Shown: positions 16,889 through 26,692, numbered from the stretch's first letter. The stretch: 64,000 nt of DNA from Poriferisodalis sp965215815 (GCF_965215815.1 NZ_CBDCEO010000012.1:682001-746000); one strand, 5' to 3'. Translations and numbers: made by a program. Notes: a model not told the origin generated them from the sequence alone.

Positions 16889-18133
16889 ATGGCAAGCCCC
16901 GTCCCAGCGGTAGCGCCGATGCACATTCTCTTCGCCGACAACATCGATACCGGACGCCTTGGCCGGCTCGAAGCCTCAGGTCACGTGTGCCTCGTCAAGC
17001 CCGAGTTGACGGCCGACGACCTTGCCGAGCACATCGACGGCATCGAGGTCCTGGTCGTACGCAGCACCGAGGTGAAACGCAAGGTATTCAAGGCCGCCGA
17101 TCGGCTCGCCATGGTGCTGCGCGCCGGCGCCGGAACCGACTCCATCGACTGCGACGGTGCCAGCAAGTACGGCGTGTACGTCTGCAACGTGCCGGGACGC
17201 AACGCCGTGGCCGTTGCAGAGCTGACAATGGGCTTGCTGCTGGCCGTCGACCGCCAGATCCCCGACGCCACCTCGGACCTGCACGAAGGTCGCTGGAACA
17301 AGTCCCAGTACATGGGCGCCACAGGTCTGAAGGGTCGGCGAATGGCGGTCGTGGGCATGGGCGCCATCGGCATCGAGGTAACCCGCCGAGCCGCTGCGTT
17401 CGGCATCGAGGTGGCGGCGTTGTATCGCTCGGACCGTTCGGCCGAGTTGCTTGCCGAGATGAAACGGCTCGAGATCGAGGTCGTTCCCGACTGGGACAGC
17501 CTGCTGGCCGGGGCCGACATCGTCTCGCTGCACCTGCCTGCCAACCCCGAGACGTGCGGCCTCGTCGATGCAGAGTTCCTGGCGAAGATGCCCGACGGTG
17601 CGATCCTGCTCAACACGTCCCGCGGCGAGATCGTGGACGAGGGGGCGTTGCTGCGGGCACTCGACGAGCGAGGCATGCGGGCAGGGCTCGATGTCTTCCA
17701 GGGCGAGCCTCCTGGTGCCGAGCCGAATTGGCGCTCGCCGCTGGCCTCGCATCGGGGCGTGACCGGCACGCATCACATCGGAGCCTCAACGACTCAAGCC
17801 TCTGACGGCATTGCCGACGGTGTCGTGGAGGTGCTCGAGGCATTCTCGACCGGCGAAGTGCTGAACTGCGTGAATCGTGCCGAGCGGCCCCTGGGACGCA
17901 GCACCATCGTGGTGCGACACCGAGATCAGGTCGGCGTGCTAGCGGGCATTTTGATGACGCTGCGAGCGAGCGGTATCAACGTGTTGCAGATGCACAACGA
18001 GATCCTGACCGGACCGAAGCACCATGCAGCCGTGGCGACGATCCGTGTATCACGCCGTCCCTCCCAAAAGGTGCTGGCTGAGCTCGACGGAATGGAAGCC
18101 GTCTACGGAGTCCGCCTCATCAAACCCTGCTGA
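16889..18133 (+). CDS. serA: D-3-phosphoglycerate dehydrogenase-like protein with ACT domain
   Basis: This 414-residue D-2-hydroxyacid dehydrogenase begins at the ATG at 16889; an ATG at 16919 (MHILFADN) is an equally plausible start. The NAD-binding loop is VGMGAIGIEV (near residue 155). Catalytic residues appear as NTSRGEIVDEGALL (Arg) and GTHHIGAST (His). The C-terminal ACT-like domain starts at STIVVRHRDQVGVLAGIL, which is the serine-sensing regulatory element in classical SerA. Serine synthesis is the likely role, but other hydroxyacids are possible. Serine also supplies and accepts one-carbon units, which may explain its place next to the C1 module. Confidence 0.75.
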   Translation: MASPVPAVAPMHILFADNIDTGRLGRLEASGHVCLVKPELTADDLAEHIDGIEVLVVRSTEVKRKVFKAADRLAMVLRAGAGTDSIDCDGASKYGVYVCNVPGRNAVAVAELTMGLLLAVDRQIPDATSDLHEGRWNKSQYMGATGLKGRRMAVVGMGAIGIEVTRRAAAFGIEVAALYRSDRSAELLAEMKRLEIEVVPDWDSLLAGADIVSLHLPANPETCGLVDAEFLAKMPDGAILLNTSRGEIVDEGALLRALDERGMRAGLDVFQGEPPGAEPNWRSPLASHRGVTGTHHIGASTTQASDGIADGVVEVLEAFSTGEVLNCVNRAERPLGRSTIVVRHRDQVGVLAGILMTLRASGINVLQMHNEILTGPKHHAAVATIRVSRRPSQKVLAELDGMEAVYGVRLIKPC

Positions 18134-18168
18134 GACAACCTGCCAGCGGTCTTCCGTAGCCTGATCCG

Positions 18169-19446
18169 ATGCGCGCCCGGTCACCGCAGAGCTCGATGGT
18201 GCCGGTGCTCGTGGCTGGGAGCATCGTCACCGCTGTCACACTGGGCGTGCGGGCCACGATGGGCCTGTTCGGCCCTGAGATCGACACAGGTCTCGGCGTG
18301 GGAATTGACACCTTCGCGTTGACGATTGCAGCCCAGAATCTCGTGTGGGGACTTGCACAGCCGTTCGCCGGCGCGATCGCCGATCGCTTCGGGGCAGTTC
18401 GGGTGCTGATGGCGGGCGCAGTCACCTACGGCGCCGGACTGCTCGTCATGGGATCAGCCTCGGGTCCCATGGGCTTGTATCTGGGAGGCGGGCTGATTGT
18501 CGGTCTGGGCATGTCGGCGGCGTCATTCGCCGTCGTGCTCGCAGCGATGAGCAAGCTCATCGAGCCCAGTCGTCGCTCCATGGCACTGGGCATCGCCACG
18601 GCATTCGGCTCGTTCGGGCACTTCGTGCTCGTTCCAGTGACCGGGGTGCTGATCCGGGCTTTTGGATGGCGTACGACGTTGACCGTTCTCGCCGTGATCG
18701 CCGCATCGATCGTCCTGATGGTCCGGCCGCTGCGCACCGGGACGCTCCTGAGCGACGATCCGGCCACAGACACCAGCGGCACAGCACCATTGCGCGGCGT
18801 CGTCGCAACCGCAGCGCGACACCGCGACTACTTGCTGATCAACTGCACCTTCTTCGTGTGCGGCTTCCATGTGACCTTCATCGCGGTGCACTTGCCCAAG
18901 TCGCTCGTAGACGCCGGACATTCCACCGCAATCGCTACGTGGTCGCTGTCCCTCATCGGGTTGTTCAACATCGTCGGCGCATTCGTGGCGGGCTACTTGG
19001 GTTCACGCATCGACAAGAGCCGCCTGCTCACCGTGATTTACGCGACACGGGCCGTCGCCTTTGCCGCTGTGGTCGTCCTGCCAGCCGCACCCGAGGTGGC
19101 GCTGGGATTCGGTGCCCTGATGGGAATCGTGTGGCTGGCCAGCGTGCCGCTGACATCGGGCATCGTGCTCGGGCAGTTCGGAGCACGCTATGCCGGAACC
19201 CTGTTCGGCCTCGTCTTCCTCAGCCACCAGCTCGGCGCATTCGCCGGCGCCTACGGCGGCGGGCTTGCCCGCAAGCTCACCGGCTCATATGACCTGTGGT
19301 GGTGGATTGCTGCGGCGCTCGGCATCGCCGCGGCCCTCATTCACTTCAAGATCTCCGAGCGACCTGTGGCGAATGAGCCCGCCGATGCTGCCCCGACGGG
19401 TTCGCATCCCGGCGCCCAACCGGTTGTCCCCGCAGAAACGGTCTAA
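18169..19446 (+). CDS. MFS transporter (monocarboxylate/oxalate-formate type)
   Basis: The 425-residue protein has about 12 hydrophobic helices. It shows the MFS loop signature GAIADRFGAVRVLMAG between helices 2 and 3, and a second LGSRIDKSRLLTV in the second half. The opening GVRATMGLFGPEI and the overall pattern resemble the oxalate/formate antiporter and monocarboxylate subgroup, so an organic acid is a plausible substrate. It starts 35 bases after the SerA-like gene and may be cotranscribed with it. It ends 10 bases from the convergent methylene-THF reductase gene. The specificity is unproven. Confidence 0.75.
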   Translation: MRARSPQSSMVPVLVAGSIVTAVTLGVRATMGLFGPEIDTGLGVGIDTFALTIAAQNLVWGLAQPFAGAIADRFGAVRVLMAGAVTYGAGLLVMGSASGPMGLYLGGGLIVGLGMSAASFAVVLAAMSKLIEPSRRSMALGIATAFGSFGHFVLVPVTGVLIRAFGWRTTLTVLAVIAASIVLMVRPLRTGTLLSDDPATDTSGTAPLRGVVATAARHRDYLLINCTFFVCGFHVTFIAVHLPKSLVDAGHSTAIATWSLSLIGLFNIVGAFVAGYLGSRIDKSRLLTVIYATRAVAFAAVVVLPAAPEVALGFGALMGIVWLASVPLTSGIVLGQFGARYAGTLFGLVFLSHQLGAFAGAYGGGLARKLTGSYDLWWWIAAALGIAAALIHFKISERPVANEPADAAPTGSHPGAQPVVPAETV

Positions 19447-19456
19447 CGAAGGCGGT

Positions 19457-20308
19457 CTAGCGGAGGCGTTCCAGAGCGGCGTCTCGCCAGGCGATCGTGG
19501 ACTCGATGGCGTTGAACGTGAAGACATGCAGGCCAGCGATGTTGAGCCGATCGGCCTCCGCAGCGAGCTTGTTGAGCAATGCGCTGGGGTCGTAGCCGCC
19601 TGGTCGCATGAGCCGCGCGACAGCACCTCGGTTCTTCCGCAGGTAACGCAGAGAGGCTCCGATGCCCAAGCGAGTGCCGATGCGCAGCAGACGCGCTGGT
19701 TCGACTGCGCCAGGGATGCCGAGGTGGACCGGCAGCACAAGACCGCTTTGGCGCTCAGCGGCCAGCCAGTCGGTGATCGAGCGCCCGTGGAAGCACATCT
19801 GCGTGGACGCGTGCCCTTCGATGCCCGCACTTGACAGGATTGCCTGCTTTGCGTGGAGCGCGTCATGGAGCACATCGTCCGCGATGAGCGCATGCCCTTC
19901 GGGGTACGCAGTCACACCGATGTGGGTCAGTGAATGATCGGCATCGACCAGTGCCTCGAGCAGTGCGACGGCGCTGTCGAACGGGCCGGCGGGCGAGGTC
20001 ACATCGCCGCCGACAAGGAAGATCTCATTGAGACCCAAGGACGCCACGCGCCCCAACAGCTCTTCGAGATGCCCCCGGCCGCGGACCATGCGGGCGGCGA
20101 TGTGGGGGACTGGACGATGCCCGAGCGTGCACAACTGCGCTGTCAGGTCCAGCGTGTCCTCGAGCGTCTTGGCCGCTGAGGCCGTCACCGACAGCGGAGA
20201 ATTCGCAGGCAAGTGCCCGAGCTGCTCAGCGAGGTTGTTGAGCGGGATCAGCTCCCACTGGGCCTCGCTGAGAAGCCGGTGCAGCGCATCCTTGGTGCTT
20301 GTTGACAT
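19457..20308 (-). CDS. metF: Methylenetetrahydrofolate reductase family protein
   Basis: The ATG at 20308 gives 283 residues starting MSTSTKDALHRLL. The beta/alpha-barrel landmarks of flavin-dependent methylene-THF reductases are visible: VPHIAARMVRGRGHLEELL, NEIFLVGGDVTSPAGPF, GVTAYPEGHALI, and GHASTQMCFHGRSI. In this module it would oxidise methyl-THF, made by the corrinoid system, to methylene-THF, the reverse of its biosynthetic direction. That direction is inferred from context. It is downstream of the formate-THF ligase gene on the same strand (111 bases), so both are probably under the operator at 22237-22271. Confidence 0.8.
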   Translation of the reverse strand: MSTSTKDALHRLLSEAQWELIPLNNLAEQLGHLPANSPLSVTASAAKTLEDTLDLTAQLCTLGHRPVPHIAARMVRGRGHLEELLGRVASLGLNEIFLVGGDVTSPAGPFDSAVALLEALVDADHSLTHIGVTAYPEGHALIADDVLHDALHAKQAILSSAGIEGHASTQMCFHGRSITDWLAAERQSGLVLPVHLGIPGAVEPARLLRIGTRLGIGASLRYLRKNRGAVARLMRPGGYDPSALLNKLAAEADRLNIAGLHVFTFNAIESTIAWRDAALERLR

Positions 20309-20419
20309 CGGAGCCGCGAGCCGCGAGGACCGCGCACGTGCAGCCGCAGGCATCCATCTCGCAGCAGCGCGACAGGCGCGCAAAGGGGTGAACATCAAGG
20401 CCATTCGGGCCGCTCCTGA

Positions 20420-22129
20420 TCAGCTCAGGCCGACGATCTCACCGTCGGCATCGATGTCGATGTGGCGGGCGGCAGGGTCACTGCCGAGGCCCGGCATGGT
20501 GCGCATGTCGCCGCAGATCGGGTACACGAAGCCAGCACCCACCGATGCACGCACCTCGCGCACCGGCAGCGTCCAGCCCGTCGGCGCGCCTTTCAGCGAC
20601 GCATCCGACGAGATCGACAGGTGAGTCTTCGCGATGCACACGGGCAGGTTGCCAAAGCCGTTTCGCTCGTAGCTGTCGAGCTCGCGGTTCGCCCGGGCGG
20701 TGTAGCTCACGTCGTCGGCGCCGTACACGTTGGTGGCGACGGCACTGATCTTGTCCCGCAGCGGAATGTCGTCGGGATAGAGCACGGCGAAGTTCGTCGG
20801 CTCCTCTGCGGCCTCGGCCACTGCGGTGGCGAGCTCGGCTGCCCCTGCTCCGCCATTCGCAAAGTGGGTGCACCGGGCCGAACGGGCGCCGTATTCGGAA
20901 GCGATCTCGGCGATGGCGTCCAGATCGACCTCGTGATCGCCGGGGAATTCGTTGATGGCCACCACCGGCGACACCCCGTGAATCCGCACATTGGAGAGCT
21001 GCTTGCGCAGGTTGTCGCCGCCGGCGTGGACTTCGTCGGGGTTGGCCTCGAGCAAGGCCGGGGGCAGGGGCCGGCCCGCAACGATGCGGTGGTTGCCCGA
21101 GTGCGCCTTGAGGCCCCTCACGGTTGCGACGATGACGGCCGCGTCGGGGGAGACGCCCGAATAGCGGCACTTGATGTTGAAGAAGCGCTCGGCGCCCATG
21201 TCGGCGCCGAATCCGGCCTCGGTCAGCAGGAAGTCGGACGTATGGATGCCGATGCGGTCGGCCACGATCGAGGAATTGCCGGTGGCGATATTGCCGAAGG
21301 GCCCCGTGTGCACCAGCGCCGGGGAACCTTCCAAGGTCTGCATCAGGTTCGGCTTGATGGCCTCGCGCAGCAGCACCGCCATCGAGCCGGCTGCGCCGAT
21401 GTCCTCTGCGGTCACCGGTTCGCCCGAGCGGGTGTAGCCCAACACGATGCGGCCGAGCCGGGCCCGCAAGTCCTCCATCGAGGTGCACAACGCCAGGGTC
21501 GCCATCACCTCGGAGGCAGCAGTGATGTCGAATCCGGACTCGCGGGGGATGCCGTCTAGGCGCCCGCCGAGCCCGATCGTGATGTTGCGCAACGCCCGGT
21601 CGTTGACGTCGAGCACCCGTCGCCAGGTGATGTTGTGAAGATCAAGACCCGTTTCGTTGCCGTGGTACAGGTGCGCGTCCAGCATGGCGGCGCAGAGATT
21701 GTGGGCGGCGGTTACGGCGTGCATATCGCCGGTGAGGTGCAGGTTGAACAGGTCCATCGGGACCACCTGGCTGTAGCCGCCGCCGGCTGCACCTCCCTTG
21801 ATGCCGAAGGTGGGGCCCATCGACGGCTGCCGGATGGCAATCGTGGCAGTGCGGCCGATATGGGCGAAAGCCTGCCCGAGACCCACAGTTGTCGTGGTCT
21901 TGCCCTCGCCAAGAGGCGTCGGCGTGATGGCAGTGACCACCACGTAACGCCCTCGAGGCCGCTCGGCCATTGCTTCGGCGGCCTCCAGCTTGACCTTGGC
22001 GACGCCCGTGCCGTACAGCTCGAGGTACTCCGGCGGAATGCCCGCCTCGTCTGCAATCTCGGTGAGCGGTCGGATTGTCGCCACTGAGGCGATCTCCAGG
22101 TCGCTCGGAAATTCACTGGCTGCTGCCAT
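20420..22129 (-). CDS. fhs: Formate-tetrahydrofolate ligase
   Basis: The ATG at 22129 gives 569 residues; an upstream start at 22168 is possible. The enzyme interconverts formate, THF and ATP with 10-formyl-THF. Diagnostic stretches are TPTPLGEGKTTTTVGLGQA (ATP site, near residue 70), RQPSMGPTFGIKGGAAGGGY, LTGDMHAVTAAHNLCAA, GFGADMGAERFFNIKCR, and NLPVCIAKTHLSISSD. The length is normal for the family. Working in reverse it would release formate and ATP from the C1 units produced by demethylation, feeding the formate dehydrogenase at 27628-32337. It heads an operon with the methylene-THF reductase. Confidence 0.93.
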   Translation of the reverse strand: MAAASEFPSDLEIASVATIRPLTEIADEAGIPPEYLELYGTGVAKVKLEAAEAMAERPRGRYVVVTAITPTPLGEGKTTTTVGLGQAFAHIGRTATIAIRQPSMGPTFGIKGGAAGGGYSQVVPMDLFNLHLTGDMHAVTAAHNLCAAMLDAHLYHGNETGLDLHNITWRRVLDVNDRALRNITIGLGGRLDGIPRESGFDITAASEVMATLALCTSMEDLRARLGRIVLGYTRSGEPVTAEDIGAAGSMAVLLREAIKPNLMQTLEGSPALVHTGPFGNIATGNSSIVADRIGIHTSDFLLTEAGFGADMGAERFFNIKCRYSGVSPDAAVIVATVRGLKAHSGNHRIVAGRPLPPALLEANPDEVHAGGDNLRKQLSNVRIHGVSPVVAINEFPGDHEVDLDAIAEIASEYGARSARCTHFANGGAGAAELATAVAEAAEEPTNFAVLYPDDIPLRDKISAVATNVYGADDVSYTARANRELDSYERNGFGNLPVCIAKTHLSISSDASLKGAPTGWTLPVREVRASVGAGFVYPICGDMRTMPGLGSDPAARHIDIDADGEIVGLS

Positions 22130-22236
22130 GGCGCGCACCCCCTGTGCCGTGCTGACGGATACGGCCACTCGGCCGCTTCACGTTCCCTCAGTGTCGCTCA
22201 TCAGCGCGTTCCTGAGTTACCTTTCCGCGCTAGTCT

Positions 22237-22271
22237 GTTCCACTGAGCGGAACTGTTCCATCATACAGAAC
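22237..22271. promoter_or_regulatory. Tandem IclR-type operator A
   Basis: Two 17-bp imperfect palindromes, GTTCCACTGAGCGGAAC (22237-22253) and GTTCCATCATACAGAAC (22255-22271), repeat at an 18-bp step. They lie between the divergent fhs (start 22129) and dimethylglycine-dehydrogenase-like (start 22365) genes. The same arrangement recurs at 27502-27536 and 41985-42019. The likely binding protein is the IclR regulator at 26693-27457. Confidence 0.7.
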
Positions 22272-22364
22272 AGCAGTGGCCCGATCGGTCACTTTGGCAT
22301 GTCGTACTCTGGCGGCGCCCAGGGCCAAATTTCGGTTGCATGCTTGTCTTTCGAGGGGGTTGGC

Positions 22365-24887
22365 ATGAGCGAGTTTCCCGAGCGGGCCGACTGTGTCGTC
22401 ATTGGCGCAGGAATCGTCGGCAACTGCCTGGTCGGCCATCTCAGCGACCTCGGCTGGACCGACATCGTGCTGCTCGACAAGGGTCCGCTGCCCAATCCGG
22501 GGGGCTCGACAGGGCATGCATCGAACTTCATCTTCCCCATCGACCACTCGAAAGAAATCGTCGACCTCACCGTCGAGAGCCAGCGGCAATACGAGGCGCT
22601 CGGCCTGCAGAACACTTGCGGAGGACTCGAGGTGGCCCGCTCGCCGGAACGCCTCGAAGAATTCCGCCGACGCATGACCTCTGCCAAGTGCTGGGGGATC
22701 GAGTCCAAGCTGCTTACCGTCGACGAGGTCGTCGAGATGGTGCCCTTCATCGATCCGAGCGTCATTCTGGGCGGCTTCTACACGCCCAGCGTGTCCGCGG
22801 TGGATTCCCTGGAGACGGGCACGCAGATGCGCAAGCGTGCCCAGGATGCCGGGCACCTGTCGGTGCATGCGAACACCGAGGTGCTCGACATCGAGACCGC
22901 CCCGGGGCCCAACGGTCCGCGGATAGCGGCCGTCGTGACCGACAAGGGGCGCATCGAGTGCTCCACGGTTGCGATCGCCTGCGGCGTGTGGAGCCCGAAG
23001 CTCGCAGAGATGGCGGGGGCGACGATTCCATTGACGCCAGCCGTGCACCAGATGGTCGACGTCGGCCCCTTCGATGTCTTGGTGGAAACCAATCAAGAGC
23101 TGGCCTACCCGATCGTGCGGGACATGGACACGTTCTGCTACGAGCGGCAGTCCGCTGGCTCGATGGAGGTGGGCAGCTACGCCCATCGACCGATCCTGCA
23201 CCGCGTCGAGGACATCCCTTCGAACGAGGAAGCGGCCCTCAGCCCGACGGAGCTGCCATTCACACCCGATGATTTCGACGAGCAGTTCGAACAGGCCATC
23301 GAGCTGATGGAGTTCCTGGGCGACGGCGAGATCAAGTACGCCATCAACGGCTTGCTGTCACTCACACCCGACGCAGGCCCACTGCTCGGACCCACCGTCG
23401 AAGTAGAGAACCTGTGGTCGGTCGCAGCCGTGTGGGTGAAGGAAGGCCCCGGCGTCGGCCGGCTGATAGCCGAATGGATGACCTACGGCTATCCACGCCT
23501 CACCGACCCGCATGGCTCCGACGTGACGCGCTTCTACCCCCAGGACCGCAACGTCATCCACATCGAGACTCGGGCGGATGAGCACTTCAACAAGACCTAC
23601 GGGATCGTGCACCCCCGCGAACAGTGGGCGAGCCGTCGCAATGTCACCTGCGGGCCCGCGAAACCGCGCACCGACGAGCTGGGCGCCTTCTACTTCGAGG
23701 CCGGCGGCTGGGAGCGGCCGCACTGGTACGAGTCGAATGCCGATCTCGTCGAGCACTACGGCATCAGGGCCCGCACTCACGAGTGGGATGCTCGCTGGTG
23801 GAGCCCCATCACCGATGCCGAGCACCTGCACCTGCGCGAGCACTGCGGTCTGGTGGACATCTCGCCGTTCCAAGTGTTCGAGGTGTCGGGTCCCGGCGTC
23901 GTGCCCTACATCGAGAGGATGGTCGTCAACAAGTGCGACCTGCCCGTCGGGCGCTCGATCTACACCCCTGTGCTCACCCAGGACGGCGGCTTCCGTTCGG
24001 ATCTCACCATCGTGCGCCTCGCGCAGGACCGGTTCCGCATCGCCACCGGTGCGTTCGACGGCGGCCGTGACGAGTACTGGTTCCGCCACAACCTGCCTGA
24101 GGGCGGCGTGGCCTTCGAGAACCGCACCGAGGCGCTTGCCACCTATGGCGTGTGGGGTCCCAACGCCGTCGCGTTGTTGGCGACCCTGACCGAGACAGAC
24201 CTGTCCCAGGCGGCGTTCGGTTACGGGCAGGTGCGCAACGCGCTGCTGGCCGGGATCCCGGCGCAGATGTTCCGCATCTCTTATGTCGGTGACGCCGGCT
24301 TCGAGATCTACTGCGCCACCAGTGCCGGTCTCGCTTTGTGGGATGCCATTGCCGAGGCCGGGCGAGACTTCAACCTGCGACCTGTCGGAGCTGGTGTGTA
24401 CGGCACCACCGGACGACTCGAGAAGGGCTACCGGCTCATGGGCGCCGAGCTCGACAGCGACTACAACCCGGTGGAGGCGGGCCTGGCACGCCCCCGCGTG
24501 AAGGCTGCCGACTTCATCGGCAAGGAGGCGTACCTTGCAGCCCGTGAGGCACCGCCCGTCGCCCAGCTCGCGATGCTGCGCTTCGAGAGCCTGCGCTGCG
24601 CCGAGGGCTACGACCGCTTCCCGATGGGAGCCGGCAACGAGCCGGTCCTGACGCCGGCGGGGGAGCGGATCACCGACTCCCACGGCAGGGTGAGCCGTTT
24701 GACGACAGCGGGCAACGCGCCGTCGCTGGGCGCCTACCTGGCGACGGCCTACCTGCCCACCGAGCTGGCGACGGTGGGCACCGAGCTCTCGGTGATGTAC
24801 CAGAACGAGCTGTATCCGGTGACGGTGGCGGCCACCGGATCGAACCTCGCACTGTTCGATCCCGATGACAGTCGAATGAAGGCCTGA
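22365..24887 (+). CDS. FAD-dependent dimethylglycine/sarcosine dehydrogenase-like protein with GcvT domain
   Basis: The ATG at 22365 (GAGGGGG seven bases upstream) gives 840 residues. The N-terminal FAD domain shows VVIGAGIVGNCLVGHL (residues about 11-26) and GGSTGHASNFIF, the region where relatives attach FAD covalently to His. A linker domain follows (about 390-440). The C-terminal half (about 440-840) is a GcvT/aminomethyltransferase-type THF-binding fold: WWSPITDAEHLHLREHCGLVDISPF, FRISYVGDAGFEIYC, LEKGYRLMGAELDSDYNPVEAG. Relatives oxidatively demethylate dimethylglycine or sarcosine, passing formaldehyde to THF and electrons to ETF. ETF genes follow 11 bases downstream. The exact substrate is inferred from the methyltransferase operon nearby. 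Confidence 0.85.
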   Translation: MSEFPERADCVVIGAGIVGNCLVGHLSDLGWTDIVLLDKGPLPNPGGSTGHASNFIFPIDHSKEIVDLTVESQRQYEALGLQNTCGGLEVARSPERLEEFRRRMTSAKCWGIESKLLTVDEVVEMVPFIDPSVILGGFYTPSVSAVDSLETGTQMRKRAQDAGHLSVHANTEVLDIETAPGPNGPRIAAVVTDKGRIECSTVAIACGVWSPKLAEMAGATIPLTPAVHQMVDVGPFDVLVETNQELAYPIVRDMDTFCYERQSAGSMEVGSYAHRPILHRVEDIPSNEEAALSPTELPFTPDDFDEQFEQAIELMEFLGDGEIKYAINGLLSLTPDAGPLLGPTVEVENLWSVAAVWVKEGPGVGRLIAEWMTYGYPRLTDPHGSDVTRFYPQDRNVIHIETRADEHFNKTYGIVHPREQWASRRNVTCGPAKPRTDELGAFYFEAGGWERPHWYESNADLVEHYGIRARTHEWDARWWSPITDAEHLHLREHCGLVDISPFQVFEVSGPGVVPYIERMVVNKCDLPVGRSIYTPVLTQDGGFRSDLTIVRLAQDRFRIATGAFDGGRDEYWFRHNLPEGGVAFENRTEALATYGVWGPNAVALLATLTETDLSQAAFGYGQVRNALLAGIPAQMFRISYVGDAGFEIYCATSAGLALWDAIAEAGRDFNLRPVGAGVYGTTGRLEKGYRLMGAELDSDYNPVEAGLARPRVKAADFIGKEAYLAAREAPPVAQLAMLRFESLRCAEGYDRFPMGAGNEPVLTPAGERITDSHGRVSRLTTAGNAPSLGAYLATAYLPTELATVGTELSVMYQNELYPVTVAATGSNLALFDPDDSRMKA

Positions 24888-24898
24888 AAGGCACGCCA

Positions 24899-25681
24899 GT
24901 GCGCATCCTGGTCTGCGTGAAGCGAGTGCCCGCGGTCGGCTCGCGCATCAACGTGAGCGGAGACGGCCAGCAGGTCGACACCGCGCACTTGGGTTTCACC
25001 ACCAGCCCGCATGAGGAATGCGCAGTGGAGGCAGCCGCCCAGATTGTCGAGCGGATCGACGGCGACGACCATGCCGTGGTGGTGCTCACCCTGGGCCCCG
25101 AAGAATCGATCGAGCAGCTGCGCTATGCAGCCAGCGTCGGGGGCACCGAGCTGGCGTTGGTGGCGGCCCCCGGCGGACTCGACTGGGATCCCCAGCGCAC
25201 AGCGGTCGCGATCACCGACGCAGTACGGGACCTCGAGGCCGCCGACGGGCAATTCGATCTGATCCTGTTCGGCAACGAGTCTGCCGACGGCGGGAACTTC
25301 CAGGTCGGCATCCGGGTGGCGCACGCACTCGGACGCCCGATCGTGAACGGCATCAAGGGCATCGACGTCGCGGAGAACGGCTTTGTGGCTCGCCGCGAGA
25401 CCGACGCCGGCTATGAGGTGTACGAGCTGGACGCTCCCTGCGCCCTGGGCGTCAAGGAGGGCATCAACCTGCCCCGCTACCCGACGATGAAGGGCCGGCT
25501 GGCGTCACGCAAGGCGCAGATCCAGGTGCTCGAGGGCGCGCCGGACGCCCCAGCGGGAGGGCAGGCCCGGGTGCGGCTGCACCGGCCGCCCGAGCGTGCC
25601 AGCACCACGGTTGTTTTTGGCGACAGTGCCACAGCTGCTCCTGCCGTCGTGGACCTGCTGGACGAGCTGGGGGTGCTGTGA
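24899..25681 (+). CDS. etfB: Electron transfer flavoprotein, beta subunit
   Basis: A GTG start with GAAAGG upstream gives 260 residues. MRILVCVKRVPAVGSRINV at the N-terminus, AVVVLTLGPEESIEQLRYA, and FDLILFGNESADGGNFQVG are standard EtfB features. The AMP-binding/anchor segment near YPTMKGRLASRKAQIQVL precedes the C-terminal arm. It accepts electrons from the upstream FAD dehydrogenase. The tandem placement suggests a dedicated ETF. Its last bases overlap the start of etfA (GTGA at 25678-25681). The ETF-quinone oxidoreductase that would complete the chain is not in the window. Confidence 0.92.
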   Translation: MRILVCVKRVPAVGSRINVSGDGQQVDTAHLGFTTSPHEECAVEAAAQIVERIDGDDHAVVVLTLGPEESIEQLRYAASVGGTELALVAAPGGLDWDPQRTAVAITDAVRDLEAADGQFDLILFGNESADGGNFQVGIRVAHALGRPIVNGIKGIDVAENGFVARRETDAGYEVYELDAPCALGVKEGINLPRYPTMKGRLASRKAQIQVLEGAPDAPAGGQARVRLHRPPERASTTVVFGDSATAAPAVVDLLDELGVL

Positions 25682-26685
25682 GCGGCGTCGCTGTGCTCAT
25701 CGACCACGACCGTGGTGTGCCCTCCGGCGGTGCTCTCGAAGCCCTCACCGCTGCCCGGGCATTGGCCGCCGATCTCGGCGTAGCCACCGAGGCAGTCGTG
25801 TTGGGCGACGTGGCGTTGTTCGAGTCCCACGGGGCCGAGCTCACCGCTGCCTGTGCGGCTTACGGCGCAACGACGGTGCACTGCGGACGCCACGAGCTGC
25901 TGGCCGACTACGGGCCCGATGCCTGGGGCGCTGCGCTGGCCTCGTTCCTCGACGCCTCACAGCCCGCCGCGGTGGTCGCGGCGGGCACCGATCGAGGAGC
26001 CGAGGCGATGGCCCAGCTGGCGGCCCGAACCGACCTGCCGCTCGTGGCCAACTGCGTAAGCGTGTCAGCCGAGCGCGAATCGTGGCAGATCACCCGGATC
26101 CAGTGGGGCGGATCGCTGCTCGAGGACGTGACGCTGGACACGACTCTGCCGTTGTTGACCTACGCCCAGCACGCCATCGAAGCCGAGCCGGCAGCCGGCA
26201 GCGCCGTCGATGCCGACATTGTCGACTTCGAGCCCGAGTTGGGTGCCGAGGCGCGGCGCACCTTGGTTCGCGACCGGGTCACCCTGACCGAGGGCATCAC
26301 GCTGTCGACCGCGGCGGTCGTGGTGTCTGGCGGCCGCGGCGTCGGCTCCGCGGAGGGATTCGGGCCGCTCGAAGAGCTTGCCGAGCTGCTCGGCGGCCGC
26401 GTCGGCTGTTCTCGTGCTGTCACGAACAACGGCTGGCGAAATCACGCCGATCAGGTGGGCCAGACCGGCACCCGTATTGCTCCGGAGATCTACATCGCGT
26501 GCGGCATCTCGGGCGCCATCCAGCATTGGGTGGGTGCCATGGGATCGAAGAACATCCTCGCCATCAACATCGACCCCGAAGCCAACATGGTCACCAAGGC
26601 GGGCTACGCCGTCATCGCCGATCTGCATGAAGTCGTGCCGGCAATCTCCGACGAGATCCGGCGCCGCCGCGACCGCCCCAGCTAG
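25678..26685 (+). CDS. etfA: Electron transfer flavoprotein, alpha subunit
   Basis: The 335-residue protein starts at a GTG overlapping the etfB stop. The C-terminal FAD domain is well conserved: VVVSGGRGVGSAEGF (near residue 217), GCSRAVTNNGWRNHADQVG, then GQTGTRIAPEIYIACGISG and MGSKNILAINIDPEAN (near 260-305). The N-terminal domain is ordinary for EtfA. Together with EtfB it forms the heterodimer that carries electrons from the dimethylglycine-dehydrogenase-like enzyme. The gene ends seven bases from the convergent iclR gene, so the operon stops here. Confidence 0.92.
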   Translation: MSGVAVLIDHDRGVPSGGALEALTAARALAADLGVATEAVVLGDVALFESHGAELTAACAAYGATTVHCGRHELLADYGPDAWGAALASFLDASQPAAVVAAGTDRGAEAMAQLAARTDLPLVANCVSVSAERESWQITRIQWGGSLLEDVTLDTTLPLLTYAQHAIEAEPAAGSAVDADIVDFEPELGAEARRTLVRDRVTLTEGITLSTAAVVVSGGRGVGSAEGFGPLEELAELLGGRVGCSRAVTNNGWRNHADQVGQTGTRIAPEIYIACGISGAIQHWVGAMGSKNILAINIDPEANMVTKAGYAVIADLHEVVPAISDEIRRRRDRPS

Positions 26686-26692
26686 CCCGGCT

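Noticed and set aside
20462..21559. Long open frame opposite fhs (about 365 codons)
   Set aside because: It is a shadow of the strongly conserved fhs gene in high-GC DNA and shows no family motif. The antisense frames at 23358-24683 and 38402-39193 were dismissed for the same reason.
21990..22364. N-terminal extension of the dimethylglycine-dehydrogenase-like protein
   Set aside because: The frame is open upstream, but it would run through the operator and overlap fhs. The ATG at 22365 has a strong ribosome-binding site and starts the FAD domain as in the family.
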